A stretch of 64,000 nucleotides of DNA. It comes from Candidatus Binatia bacterium. Lineage in GTDB: Bacteria; Desulfobacterota; Binatia; Bin18. The stretch covers positions 94,611 through 158,610 of the forward strand of contig JAJDTY010000078.1 in assembly GCA_022826945.1 (NCBI GenBank). Direction: 5' to 3'. The translations under genes and the position numbers were made by a program. This document shows positions 8,730 through 17,171 of this stretch, one piece after another. The notes under the pieces were generated by a model. It saw only the letters and a list, made by a program, of their open reading frames with translations. It did no database searches and was not told the origin of the DNA. Position 1 is the first letter of the stretch, and the number at the start of each line of letters is the position of its first letter.

Positions 8730-9596
8730 TCATAAATTGAGAATGTCCCGATCAATTGCGGCCCGCACATGGCACGGAGAGCCCGCCACTTCTGAAATGC
8801 GCAAGTCGGCGGCCACGCTGGCCAGCATGGCGGCTTCGGTTGGGTTGACCCCGGCGCGGTCCACTAAGAGGTGAGACAAGTCTTCCAGGGCCTGACGTGC
8901 GGCGACCTCCATTGTCTCCCCGTCACCCATGGTGAGAACTTCATCTTGCGTGATCACCAGCGGTCGCTGCACCGGAAACTCGTGCGCGACGCGACAGCGC
9001 AGCGTCACCTCTGCCGCGATCTCAACCGCCGAAGCCGTTGCTTCGCCATCGCCCATCCGGGCGTGCACATCCTCTATGGTCAGCATTCCACCCTCGACAC
9101 TCACCGGCAAAAACACGGTGGAACCGACGCCAAGCTGGCTGTTGCTGAGCTGGCCGCCAAAAGCGCCGACTGCGTTGCTCGGCCGGGCCTCGTCGGCAGG
9201 AGCAAGACCAATCTTGCTGATATTCGGAATAAACGGCAGGCTGATCGTATCGCTGTAGCGAATACGATTACCCTCAATCGGCACGACCTTTTTGCAGAAC
9301 TCGACCTGATCCTTGAGCAACCCGTAGCCCGGAATCGCCACCACATAGCCGAAGCCCAGTGCAGGCTGAATGTCCAGAACTTCGACGGCCAGGGTGTGAC
9401 CGGGCTGGGCGCCTTCGATCCATACTGGGCCGGTCATCACGGACAACTGCTCCATAGGCCACCGCCCGCCGTCGTTCCAATCCTGGAAACGATCGTTGGT
9501 TTCCATGACAAAGACTTCTCCTGGTTGGACGTGAGCCGCGGGCGGATGGGTCGCATCAAAGGTGCGGACAATATGCTCCTTGCTGATCGTTTGCAT
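8730..9596 (-). CDS. Acetamidase/formamidase family protein
   Basis: A 288-residue member of the FmdA_AmdA family, which hydrolyses small amides to ammonia and the acid. Visible signatures are the MTGPVWIEGAQPGHTLAVEVLDI block, the VGAFGGQLSNSQLGVGSTVFLPV segment, and the metal-region sequence IEDVHARMGDGEA. The C-terminal region (VNPTEAAMLASVAADLRISEV) is also typical. It is slightly shorter than fungal and mycobacterial formamidases. A GGAAAGGAGAGAGTC ribosome site precedes the ATG. It lies downstream of hydantoinase and carbamoylase genes on the same strand, consistent with a role in amide nitrogen use. Confidence 0.9.
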   Translation of the reverse strand: MQTISKEHIVRTFDATHPPAAHVQPGEVFVMETNDRFQDWNDGGRWPMEQLSVMTGPVWIEGAQPGHTLAVEVLDIQPALGFGYVVAIPGYGLLKDQVEFCKKVVPIEGNRIRYSDTISLPFIPNISKIGLAPADEARPSNAVGAFGGQLSNSQLGVGSTVFLPVSVEGGMLTIEDVHARMGDGEATASAVEIAAEVTLRCRVAHEFPVQRPLVITQDEVLTMGDGETMEVAARQALEDLSHLLVDRAGVNPTEAAMLASVAADLRISEVAGSPCHVRAAIDRDILNL

Positions 9597-9610
9597 GACT
9601 CTCTCCTTTC

Positions 9611-9928
9611 CTAGGTTGGTGTTTTTTCTCTCAGCGCCTCATCTTCTCTGCGTAAGCCTCTATCAATCACAAAGGGTCCAAAAGGCAACAACGCGGCAAC
9701 GAGAATCCGACCGGATTTTTTCAGATCCCAGCCGGCCGCGTCTTTTGCGTTGAGCAACACGCCGCAAAACCAGAGAAACAGAAGGCCATGAATCAGACCG
9801 ACAATCCGGACCGCCAGCGGCTGCTCCCACAGGTATTTCAGTGGCATGGCAATACCGAGAAGAACGAGAAAAGAAATACCTTCTGCAATACCGACCAAGC
9901 GCAGGCGTTGGATAGGAGTGTAAGTCAT
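9611..9928 (-). CDS. DUF3817 small integral membrane protein
   Basis: A 105-residue protein beginning MTYTPIQRLRLVGIAEGISFLVLL, with three hydrophobic helices (about residues 10-30, 40-60 and 72-92) and the conserved VRIVGLIHGLLFLWF segment of DUF3817 membrane proteins. Function is unknown. Its ATG overlaps the stop codon of the upstream 2OG-oxygenase gene by 4 nt (ATGA), so the two are translationally coupled. Confidence 0.85.
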   Translation of the reverse strand: MTYTPIQRLRLVGIAEGISFLVLLGIAMPLKYLWEQPLAVRIVGLIHGLLFLWFCGVLLNAKDAAGWDLKKSGRILVAALLPFGPFVIDRGLRREDEALREKTPT

Positions 9929-10983
9929 GATGGTCGCTGGAGCCTGTCCCTTTCCTGAGGGGCCTCTGCCGAATCTGGTTTCTCGTAGCTGTACTCTCCC
10001 AACGCAAAATTCTCTTGCATAAACCACCGGAGGTAATCGACACAGGCGATAGGCGGCTCTTGGGGCGGGTTGTCCGGACCGCAGCAAGTTGGCAGACAAT
10101 CAATGATCGTGTCTGCGGTGGGCTGCACGAAGAGGGGTATCGAATAGCGATCCTCCCCCGAGGTGTTAATGACACGGTGCGGTGTGGAACGGACCCGCCC
10201 GTTGGACCAGCGAGTTAACAGGTCGCCCGAGTTGACTACAAAGGCATCTGGAATGAGCGGCATCTTCAACCACTGACCGGACGGGGACAGAATTTCCAGG
10301 CCGCTCTGATCCGACGTTGCCAGCAGCGTCATGAACGATCCGTCCGTATGCGGACCGACATGAAACTCGTCGTCCTCCAGCGTCTCCGGCGGCATATACG
10401 AAACCCGGAGGGCGTTGAGGGCTTTATATTTGCGAAACTTGTATGCAAAGAAGTCGCGCTCAAGCCCGAGCGCCAAGGCGTATAAGGGCATCATCTGGGT
10501 CGCCAAGTCCTCCGTGGCTTCAAAAAAACCCTGAACCGCCTGCCGGAACAGCGGCATCTGGTCCGGCCACGGGTTCTGCCGCGTTTCCGAGCCCGGTCCC
10601 CAGTCGCGTTGCAGAATCAGGACTTCACACACATCGGGTTTCTTCGTGCCGGTGTAATACGGCGAGGTCTTGAGCAACTCGCCCCGCCTGGGTACATAAC
10701 CGACTCCGTAGGGATTCATCTTGAGCGGTAGCTTCCGCTCAAGCGGCAGGCGGTAGAACGCCGCGGTCTGCTCAAGCAGACGGTCACGCAGGCTTTTGGC
10801 AACGCCGTGGTTCAGAATATAGAAGAAACCAAGCTGTTCGAGCGCGGAGCGGAGTTTCGCCGCAGTCTTTTCTGCCGCGCCGTCTTCGCCCGCGAGAAAC
10901 GGACCCAGGTCGAGGATTGGGACGGCTTCGTCAGACATGGGATAACGTGCTCGGCACTCAGCTGCGTTCTGATCGGTTTGCAT
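9925..10983 (-). CDS. 2OG-Fe(II) oxygenase, isopenicillin N synthase-like
   Basis: A plant-type 2-oxoglutarate or IPNS-like non-haem iron oxygenase of about 350 residues. The N-terminal DIOX_N region shows VPILDLGPFL and LGFFYILNHGV; the jelly-roll core has HTDGSFMTLL (iron-binding His-x-Asp), DAFVVNSGDLLTRWSNGR and STPHRVIN (distal His) followed by DRYSIPLF with the arginine expected to bind 2OG. All three iron ligands are present. Start choice is uncertain: ATGs at 10983 and 10938 are both possible. It is followed by the coupled DUF3817 gene and preceded by a carbamoylase-like gene. Substrate unknown. Confidence 0.88.
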   Translation of the reverse strand: MQTDQNAAECRARYPMSDEAVPILDLGPFLAGEDGAAEKTAAKLRSALEQLGFFYILNHGVAKSLRDRLLEQTAAFYRLPLERKLPLKMNPYGVGYVPRRGELLKTSPYYTGTKKPDVCEVLILQRDWGPGSETRQNPWPDQMPLFRQAVQGFFEATEDLATQMMPLYALALGLERDFFAYKFRKYKALNALRVSYMPPETLEDDEFHVGPHTDGSFMTLLATSDQSGLEILSPSGQWLKMPLIPDAFVVNSGDLLTRWSNGRVRSTPHRVINTSGEDRYSIPLFVQPTADTIIDCLPTCCGPDNPPQEPPIACVDYLRWFMQENFALGEYSYEKPDSAEAPQERDRLQRPS

Positions 10984-11029
10984 CGTGTTTATCCCACTGT
11001 TTTGCACACAGGTACGAATGCGGATGCTC

Positions 11030-11938
11030 TCACTTTCCCGCTGACACTGCGGGTGTACCAGCCTCGTCTGAGAGGGTCTGGTACAGCTCCGGGCGGCGGT
11101 CCGGCATGAAATCCCAGCGTGCTTTGAGCTTTGCGAGCGCGTCCAGGTCGATCGTGGTGACGACCAGCTCATCTCCGTCGGTCTGGGCCTTGGCCAATAT
11201 TTTCCCTTCGGGCGAGATGATCTCACTGCCCCCAATATACTCGACGCCCTCTTCAACGCCGGCTTTTCCGGCTGCGACAATAAAGATCTGGTTCTCTATG
11301 GCGGCGGCACGCAGGAGAATCTCGGCGGTTTCATGCCCTTCTTCTCGGGGGCGGCCAAACGTGGGTGTATTATAGGGAATGCAGATCAGCTCAGCTCCAC
11401 CGAGCGCGAGCGCCCGATATGCCTCTGAGAACCGCCGGTCATAACAGATGAGCGTACCCAGCTTGGCCGACTCGCCGGTCCGCAACGCCGTCACCGGAAA
11501 GCCCAGATTCCCTTCCGTAAAATAGCGCTTTTCAAAAATATCGAGGCCCTCCCACCGCGGCTCGACCACACCGGGAATATGAGCCTTGCGATATTTCTGG
11601 ACAATGGTTCCGGTCGGGTCAATGAGCACCGCGGTATTATAGACGCGGCCGTTTTCGCGCTCCGCAAAGGGAAAAACCCAGTGCAGCCCGGCCTGACGCC
11701 CAGCCTCAAAAAGGGGTTGGGTCAGCGGTGAAGGCAGGCCGTCTTCAGGGAAATCCTGCCAGGCTTCGTGCACCCGCGTGGCAAAATACGGGGTCAGGGA
11801 CAACTCGGAGAAGGTCAGCAGTTCAACGTCTCGCTGCCCGGCTTCTTGAATCAGCGCGACCATACGTTCGACGGTTTGGGCCTTGGTGTTGGAACTCGGC
11901 CCAAGCTGGGCGGCAGCTACCGTGAAAGAACGTGCCAT
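11030..11938 (-). CDS. N-carbamoyl-D-amino-acid hydrolase-like nitrilase
   Basis: A 302-residue nitrilase-superfamily amidase with an intact triad: Glu45 (FSELSLTPYF), Lys118 (YRKAHIPG) and Cys165 (LICYDRRFSE). The RRF-E sequence after the cysteine and the VEPRWEGLDIFEKRYF insertion resemble N-carbamoyl-D-amino-acid hydrolases and beta-ureidopropionases. These open N-carbamoyl amino acids to the free amino acid, CO2 and ammonia. The D-hydantoinase gene lies two genes upstream on the same strand, which makes a hydantoin-to-amino-acid route plausible. Start ATG at 11938; other substrates within the nitrilase fold cannot be excluded. Confidence 0.88.
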   Translation of the reverse strand: MARSFTVAAAQLGPSSNTKAQTVERMVALIQEAGQRDVELLTFSELSLTPYFATRVHEAWQDFPEDGLPSPLTQPLFEAGRQAGLHWVFPFAERENGRVYNTAVLIDPTGTIVQKYRKAHIPGVVEPRWEGLDIFEKRYFTEGNLGFPVTALRTGESAKLGTLICYDRRFSEAYRALALGGAELICIPYNTPTFGRPREEGHETAEILLRAAAIENQIFIVAAGKAGVEEGVEYIGGSEIISPEGKILAKAQTDGDELVVTTIDLDALAKLKARWDFMPDRRPELYQTLSDEAGTPAVSAGK

Positions 11939-11956
11939 ACCGTGTCTCCTTGCGCT

Positions 11957-12559
11957 TCACTCTACATAACCCATGGGTGCCTTTGAGAAGTCCCAGGATT
12001 GGATCTTTTGCGGTCGAATCTTTGTGATGACGCGGCCTTCGTTGTCCTTAAAGAGTTGGCTGTCGCGTCCCTCGGGCCGAGCGAAGAGTTCGCCAAACTC
12101 CTCATGGCTAAAGCCGAGCGCCCCATCGTGTGCTGAGAGGCTATAGCGTCTGCCCAGCAGGGTCAGTAGATGTTCCGGCGTATGCTCACCCTGCCACGGA
12201 CCGGCTTCGATCTGCACGGTTTGCCCTGAGCCAACCGCCACCATTTCCGCCTTGCCTTTGATCACCACCGCCTTGGCCAGATTGGTCCGCATACCCATAA
12301 GCGGCCGGTCATCCATATCAATGGCGGCCGAGCAGCGTGGGTCGCGGTTGAGGTGCTTGAAGGCAAGCCGATTTCGGGTCAGGGCAAGGTAGAGACACTG
12401 GCCGTCCCAGTAGTACCACAGCGGAGTCACGTGCGGATATCCGTCCCGCGCCAGCGTTGCCAGACGCACAACCCAACGCCCGGACAGAAAATCGTCGATC
12501 TCCTCCTGGGTCATGGCCACTTCGGGATGCCAGGCCAATACGCCGCCTACTTTTTTCAT
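11957..12559 (-). CDS. Pyridoxamine 5'-phosphate oxidase-fold protein
   Basis: A 200-residue split-barrel flavin or F420-binding protein. After a short N-terminal lead come MTQEEIDDFLSGRWVVRLATLARDGYPHVTPLWYYWDGQCLY, the classic PNPOx-like strand pattern, and DPRCSAAIDMDD. These proteins bind FMN, F420 or haem and reduce or oxidise small molecules. I chose the ATG at 12559 because a perfect GGAGGT ribosome site sits 6 nt before it. It lies between the hydantoinase and carbamoylase genes in an apparent operon. Confidence 0.86.
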   Translation of the reverse strand: MKKVGGVLAWHPEVAMTQEEIDDFLSGRWVVRLATLARDGYPHVTPLWYYWDGQCLYLALTRNRLAFKHLNRDPRCSAAIDMDDRPLMGMRTNLAKAVVIKGKAEMVAVGSGQTVQIEAGPWQGEHTPEHLLTLLGRRYSLSAHDGALGFSHEEFGELFARPEGRDSQLFKDNEGRVITKIRPQKIQSWDFSKAPMGYVE

Positions 12560-12582
12560 GCAGACCTCCAGGCTTTCAGCGC

Positions 12583-14022
12583 CTATACCGTCGGCCGGGA
12601 GATGATATCGCCCGACACGCGCCGCTTGAGCCATTGGCCATCAGTCGAACTCCCGACCAGTTTACCCTGATCAACAATCACCTTACCGCGCAGCATGGTC
12701 AGCACCGGATAACCCAGGCAGGTAAAGCCCTCCCAGATGCTGTAGTCAGAGTCGGCGTGCAGATCGTCCATGGTGAGCGTTTTTTCCATGTCGGGATCAA
12801 GCAGGACGATATCGGCATCGCTCCCCGGCTGAATGGCCCCCTTCTGGGGATAGAGCCCGAGGAGTTTGGCAGCGTTGGCCGAAGTAATGTCAACAAAGCG
12901 TTGCAGAGACACATTCCGCTCGGCCACAAACTTGGTGAAAGCGACCGGCATACGGGTCTCAATGCCGTTATGCCCGCCACAGACGGTTTCAATGGTATCG
13001 CCCCACAGCTTCGGACCTTTATGGGTCGTGTATTCATCCGTGGCCGTGGTCGCCAAACGACCGTCCATCAGGCCGGCGATCAGCGCATCCCGGTCATCCG
13101 CGAATTTAATAGCCGGATAGGTATGAATCGCGGTTCCGCCGGGTTTCTTGTAATCGTCGCAGGTAAACTGGAGATAATTGTGGAGCGCCTCACCATACAC
13201 CGGTTGACCGGCGGCGCGCGCCTCGGCGATTGCCGCCACGCCTTCCTTGGCGGTCGTATGCACAAAATAAATACCCGCCTCGGTATGCTGGGCCAGGCGG
13301 ATGATATGACGAAAGGCCAGATCTTCAGAGATATTGTTGTGAACCAGGTGGAGGTTATAGCCCTGGTCGCGGCCCTCACGCTTGAGCTTTTCGGTCATAT
13401 ACCGCACAACTTCGTCTTCTTCGGCGTGGACTGCCATAATACCGCCGTGCTTGGCCACCTCGGCAAAGATCGTCCACAGATGTCCGTATGGAACCCGGAT
13501 GGGATGGAAGGTGGTAAAAATCTTAAAGCTGGCTATGCCTTCCTGTATGGCCTCGCCAATCTCACCGATTGTCTCCGGTGCGACCTCACCCGCCAGAATG
13601 TAGTGAAAGGTATAGTCAGTATAGGAGTGCGTGCGAAACACACTGCGGCGCTCCTCCACGACACTCATGATGGATTTGGGTGTTTTGTCTTCCACCTCTT
13701 CAAAACTCAGGTCCCCAGCGAAATCGACGATGGTCGTGACACCTCCGAACGCGGCGGCCCGACTGGCGTCCTGAGGCGGCTGGGTCATGATATCCGGCTG
13801 ACCCGACCACTCGCTCGGCACGGGAATACCGATATGCGCGTGCGGCTCGATGCCGCCTGGGATGACAATTTTGCCGCTGGCGTCAATCACTTGGGTGGCC
13901 TGCTCCGATAGCGTGCCTGACCAGCCAACGGCAACGATTTTCTCACCCCGGATGCCGACATCCATTTCCCCGACTGCTTGGGGAGTAACAACCTGCCCAC
14001 CTTTAATAACGCAATCGAGCAT
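12583..14022 (-). CDS. D-hydantoinase / dihydropyrimidinase
   Basis: A 479-residue cyclic amidohydrolase. Metal ligands are visible in PGGIEPHAHIG (HxH), the carboxylated lysine in ASFKIFTTF, the histidines in MAVHAEEDEV and YFVHTTAKEG, and the aspartate in TATDEYT. Length and order match dihydropyrimidinases and hydantoinases, which open cyclic ureides to N-carbamoyl amino acids. The family usually has PHTH and ATDHC where this protein has PHAH and ATDEY, so substrate range may differ. An AAAGGAGGGGTCCT ribosome site precedes the ATG. It heads the minus-strand cluster with the carbamoylase and acetamidase. Confidence 0.92.
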   Translation of the reverse strand: MLDCVIKGGQVVTPQAVGEMDVGIRGEKIVAVGWSGTLSEQATQVIDASGKIVIPGGIEPHAHIGIPVPSEWSGQPDIMTQPPQDASRAAAFGGVTTIVDFAGDLSFEEVEDKTPKSIMSVVEERRSVFRTHSYTDYTFHYILAGEVAPETIGEIGEAIQEGIASFKIFTTFHPIRVPYGHLWTIFAEVAKHGGIMAVHAEEDEVVRYMTEKLKREGRDQGYNLHLVHNNISEDLAFRHIIRLAQHTEAGIYFVHTTAKEGVAAIAEARAAGQPVYGEALHNYLQFTCDDYKKPGGTAIHTYPAIKFADDRDALIAGLMDGRLATTATDEYTTHKGPKLWGDTIETVCGGHNGIETRMPVAFTKFVAERNVSLQRFVDITSANAAKLLGLYPQKGAIQPGSDADIVLLDPDMEKTLTMDDLHADSDYSIWEGFTCLGYPVLTMLRGKVIVDQGKLVGSSTDGQWLKRRVSGDIISRPTV

Positions 14023-14155
14023 AGGACCCCTCCTTTGGACTGGATACTTTCCTTATCGCAAAGCGCTCTGCGTGCCGTCAAGGTTTATCAGGGCTCTCCT
14101 TTGGAGATTGCATTTTGACTCCTCCACGGATTGCCCCGCTCTCGCTTGGACACGG

Positions 14156-14425
14156 CTATTCGAAAAGGTCGCGATGTGAGCCTGTACGCTCAAGTCGAAG
14201 ATTGTTCCTGTCCGTCGAATAGATTAAGACCCAATCCGGCTCGATGTGGCAGTCGCGGTAATGCTTCCACATCCCCGTCAGTGCATGATCGCGGGATTTT
14301 GCATCAAGCGCTCTTCCCTGTGCCAATCGGCCCACTACGGTCTTGAGCTTGCCAATATCTTTACCGCGGCGGCGCATCCGTCTGACATCCCGCACGAATT
14401 GCTTCGTCTGGGAGAGCTTTTTCAT
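14156..14425 (-). CDS. yafQ: YafQ-family mRNA interferase toxin
   Basis: An 89-residue RelE-fold toxin. The C-terminal YRDCHIEPDWVLIY and ERTGSHRDLF segments match the YafQ subgroup, including the histidines and aspartate used for ribosome-dependent mRNA cleavage. The basic N-terminal region KKLSQTKQFVRDVRRMRRRG is typical. It overlaps its antitoxin by 4 nt (ATGA). All residues usually needed for activity are present, so the toxin looks functional. Confidence 0.92.
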   Translation of the reverse strand: MKKLSQTKQFVRDVRRMRRRGKDIGKLKTVVGRLAQGRALDAKSRDHALTGMWKHYRDCHIEPDWVLIYSTDRNNLRLERTGSHRDLFE

Positions 14426-14682
14426 TTCTCCCAGCTCTCAAGCATCTCCTCCAGTGAGTCGAATGTGTTGACGTCCTCCCCCCGCTGGCTTTTCTTCAGC
14501 GTCTTGGCCGTCAATTTGTTCGGGATAAGGACTGGAAACGGGAGACCTCCGCGCAGACAAATCTGGCGATAGAAGAGCCGAATCGCTTCCGTGGGACTGA
14601 GTCCAAGCTTCTGGAGAACACCCTCAGCCTGATTCTTTATTTGGGGCTCTATCCGCGCGTGTATGACCGCTGACTTATTCAT
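14422..14682 (-). CDS. dinJ: RelB/DinJ-family antitoxin
   Basis: An 86-residue antitoxin starting MNKSAVIHARIEPQIKNQAEG, followed by LGLSPTEAIRLFYRQI, the ribbon-helix-helix N-terminus of DinJ proteins, then a variable C-terminal arm ending LEEMLESWEK. Earlier in-frame ATGs (14688, 14709) are possible, but the family N-terminus fits 14682. No good ribosome site is visible; a CATTAT hexamer about 10 nt upstream could be a -10 element with a very short leader. Together with yafQ it forms a complete type II module. Confidence 0.88.
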   Translation of the reverse strand: MNKSAVIHARIEPQIKNQAEGVLQKLGLSPTEAIRLFYRQICLRGGLPFPVLIPNKLTAKTLKKSQRGEDVNTFDSLEEMLESWEK

Positions 14683-14742
14683 GCGCATAATGTGACACAA
14701 ACGCAACACATAATCAAACTCTTTCCTCTTTTCTAGCGCCGC

Positions 14743-15564
14743 TCAGGCTCCGGCGTGGGTATGCACAAAATCAATGACCATGGCAGCCGTCGGTTCGGGC
14801 TGCTCGATCATGTGATAGGTCCCGCCGCCGTTCTCAACGAGCCTCACCTCGGCATGCGGGCACAGGGCCGTAAAAGCTTCGATTGCCGCGGTTTGCCCCG
14901 GTGTGGCCGCTCCCAGATGGCCGGAGTTCCCCATCAACACCAGGACCGGCATGGTGAGCCTGGCGACATCGGCAGACAGGTCACACTGGGAAAAAGTTTC
15001 CAGGGTCTTTGCCAGAGACGGGATGGAAAAATTCCGCTTGAAAGACTCGATTTCAAAAAGGGCGATCTCATTGGCCCGGTCGCCAAACACGTTATGCTCG
15101 GCGCAGCCTATCCATTGGGTCAGACGTCCCAGCGCCTCGTATCCGAACGCTTCGGTCACGTCTTGAAAGACGCGGAACATGCGGCGGCTCTCGGGGCTAA
15201 AGGAAATACCAGGGTAGGTGATAATGCTTTTGACGCGCTCGGGATACCGGGCGGCAAAGCGGACATTCAGGGGAGCGCCGGTCGAGGTGCCCCACAGATG
15301 GACCGTGTCGAGACCCGCCTGATCCAGAATCACCCCCAAGTCATCGACCCAGCGATCAAAGGGATACCCGCCGGGCCAGGCGCGGTCGGACAAGCCGGCG
15401 CCCCGATAATGCCAATCGATCACCTGGAGGCGGGGGGTGAGCAGGTCCCGGATATAAGCGAATTGGTCGTGTAAAAGACCGAATCCTCCGCTGACAACCA
15501 ACGGCTCGCCGGTTCCGTTCACGTCATACCACAGTTTGACTCCGTTATCGTTCGCGTAGGGCAT
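14743..15564 (-). CDS. Alpha/beta-fold hydrolase
   Basis: A 273-residue alpha/beta hydrolase. It begins MPYANDNGVKLWYDVNGTGEPLVVSGG, followed by the oxyanion strand, the nucleophile elbow LWGTSTGAPL (serine in G-T-S-T-G), and a late histidine in GGGTYHMIEQPE. The family includes esterases, haloperoxidases and C-C bond hydrolases; the substrate is not apparent. An AAGGAGGACGT ribosome site fixes the ATG at 15564. It is divergent from the EthD/LLM pair, which share the intervening promoter region. Confidence 0.87.
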   Translation of the reverse strand: MPYANDNGVKLWYDVNGTGEPLVVSGGFGLLHDQFAYIRDLLTPRLQVIDWHYRGAGLSDRAWPGGYPFDRWVDDLGVILDQAGLDTVHLWGTSTGAPLNVRFAARYPERVKSIITYPGISFSPESRRMFRVFQDVTEAFGYEALGRLTQWIGCAEHNVFGDRANEIALFEIESFKRNFSIPSLAKTLETFSQCDLSADVARLTMPVLVLMGNSGHLGAATPGQTAAIEAFTALCPHAEVRLVENGGGTYHMIEQPEPTAAMVIDFVHTHAGA

Positions 15565-15661
15565 ACGTCCTCCTTCGGCGATCACAACTTGACTCGTACA
15601 CGGATTTCCCCGACCATGCCAACGATTATTTTTGCTCGACTTTCGATGGAGGGAGTAACGT

Positions 15662-16012
15662 ATGGTGAAATTTATTGGGTGTGCGCGTCGCAAGGCGGGG
15701 ATGACGGTGGCCGAGTTTCAGGACTATTGGAAAAACAATCACGGGCCATTGGTTAGAAGCGTGCCGGAGTTCTGGCAGTATGTCCGAAAGTATGTCCAGG
15801 GTCACACGATCAGCGATCCCGTACCAGGCTTCCCGCCGTCAGATTATGAGCCCTTCGATGGCATCGCCGAGCTATGGTTTGACAGCGTGGAGGATATTGG
15901 CAAGGCGTTCACCCATCCCCGCTATCTCGAAATCATCCGTCCGGATGAGGCAAAGTTTGTGGACTTCGCCAACTCCCGCATGTTTATTGTCGAAGACGTT
16001 GAGATTGGGTAA
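15662..16012 (+). CDS. EthD domain-containing protein
   Basis: A 116-residue EthD/dimeric alpha-beta barrel protein: KFIGCARRKAGMTVAEFQDYWKNNHGPLV is the family N-terminus, and DGIAELWFDSVEDIGKAF the conserved second strand-helix. EthD proteins accompany oxygenase systems or act as small decarboxylase-like or cyclase-like enzymes. The ribosome site GGAGGG lies 8 nt before the ATG. The LLM gene starts 9 bp downstream, so the two are probably co-transcribed and may act on the same compound. Confidence 0.9.
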   Translation: MVKFIGCARRKAGMTVAEFQDYWKNNHGPLVRSVPEFWQYVRKYVQGHTISDPVPGFPPSDYEPFDGIAELWFDSVEDIGKAFTHPRYLEIIRPDEAKFVDFANSRMFIVEDVEIG

Positions 16013-16021
16013 GGGTCTGCC

Positions 16022-17074
16022 ATGAACTTTGGTGTGAGTTTTCAGTCGCATATTCAAAACAGCTGGAAGCATGCCGTGTTGGCCGAACAAATGGGCTTCA
16101 GCAACGCGTGGTTTGTCGATACCCAGATGCTGGCCTCAGACGTGTATGCGTGTATGACCCTGGCGGCTGAGCATACACGCACCATCCAGCTTGGGACGGC
16201 CGTGGCCATCGCCGGCACCCGCATTGCCCCGGTCACTGCCCACTCGATCGCCACGGTGAACCAACTCGCACCCGGCCGGACCATTCTGGGCCTCGGGACT
16301 GGCCACACTGCCTGGCGCACCATGGGCATGCCGCCCGTCCGCCTGGATACGTTCCAGCATACTATCGACGTGTGTCGAAAACTGCTGCGCGGAGAAGCGG
16401 TTGAATACCATGATCGCGGCCGTCGCAGTCAGATCCGTTTCCTCGACCGCGAGCGCGGATATATTAACGTCAACGATCCCGTCCCGATTTATCTTGCGGC
16501 TTCATATCCCAAGGCGCTGGCCTTGGCCGGAGAACTCGGGGATGGGTTGATTACGGTGAGTACCATCACCCCTGAGGCACTGACGACGACATTAGAGAAG
16601 GCGGCCAAGGCCAGACCGCAATTGTCGGAGCAACACAAAGATTATCCGGTCGTCACTGTCGGCGTCGCGTGCGTCCTGCGTCCGGGCGAAACGCTCGATA
16701 GCCCTCGGGTCCTCGCCCGAGTAGGGCCACGCATTGCCGTTGGGCTACACTATGCGTATGAGGTCGTTCGGCAGGGCAAGAAAGCGCCCGCCTATTTCGA
16801 GCCGTTTCTCACGCCACGATACCGAGCGTATCTGGACGAACGCTGGGATGAAATTCATGTGACCCATTCACGGTTTCTACAGCCAGGCGAAGAGGAGTTC
16901 ATCACCCCGGAGGTAATTCGAGCCATGAGCGTGACCGGAACCCGAGAGGAAGTGATTACGCGCCTCAAAGCATTAGAAGCCGCCGGTTTGACCCAAATGG
17001 TGATCTCTCCGCCGTGGGGCTATGTTGAGGAGAGCATTGTTGAGTTTGCGCGGGAAATTATTGCGCATTATTAG
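16022..17074 (+). CDS. LLM-class flavin-dependent oxidoreductase
   Basis: A 350-residue bacterial luciferase-like TIM barrel. Landmarks are the N-terminal MNFGVSFQSH strand, ALAEQMGFSNAWFVDTQ-like helix-strand pair (here AVLAEQMGFSNAWFVD), TIQLGTAVAIAGTRIAPVTAHSIATVN, and RTILGLGTGHTAWRTMG. This resembles the methylene-tetrahydromethanopterin-reductase-like branch, which uses FMN or F420. One of four LLM genes in the window. Co-oriented with and 9 bp after the EthD gene. Substrate unknown. Confidence 0.9.
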   Translation: MNFGVSFQSHIQNSWKHAVLAEQMGFSNAWFVDTQMLASDVYACMTLAAEHTRTIQLGTAVAIAGTRIAPVTAHSIATVNQLAPGRTILGLGTGHTAWRTMGMPPVRLDTFQHTIDVCRKLLRGEAVEYHDRGRRSQIRFLDRERGYINVNDPVPIYLAASYPKALALAGELGDGLITVSTITPEALTTTLEKAAKARPQLSEQHKDYPVVTVGVACVLRPGETLDSPRVLARVGPRIAVGLHYAYEVVRQGKKAPAYFEPFLTPRYRAYLDERWDEIHVTHSRFLQPGEEEFITPEVIRAMSVTGTREEVITRLKALEAAGLTQMVISPPWGYVEESIVEFAREIIAHY

Positions 17075-17171
17075 ATGCATCATCAGATTTCCCTATGCCC
17101 GATTTTATTCGAAGGGTTTGAAACGTGCCACAGCTCTTTTCTTGAGCCGGCGCGAGACGACGCGGTTCCCT

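Noticed and set aside
12457..13911. 484-codon plus-strand open frame
   Set aside because: It lies entirely antisense to the hydantoinase and PNPOx-region genes, lacks a ribosome site and has a non-protein-like composition; it is a by-product of high GC.
14041..14100. TTGACG promoter element before the hydantoinase gene
   Set aside because: The -35-like hexamer has no acceptable -10 at normal spacing, so I did not list it.
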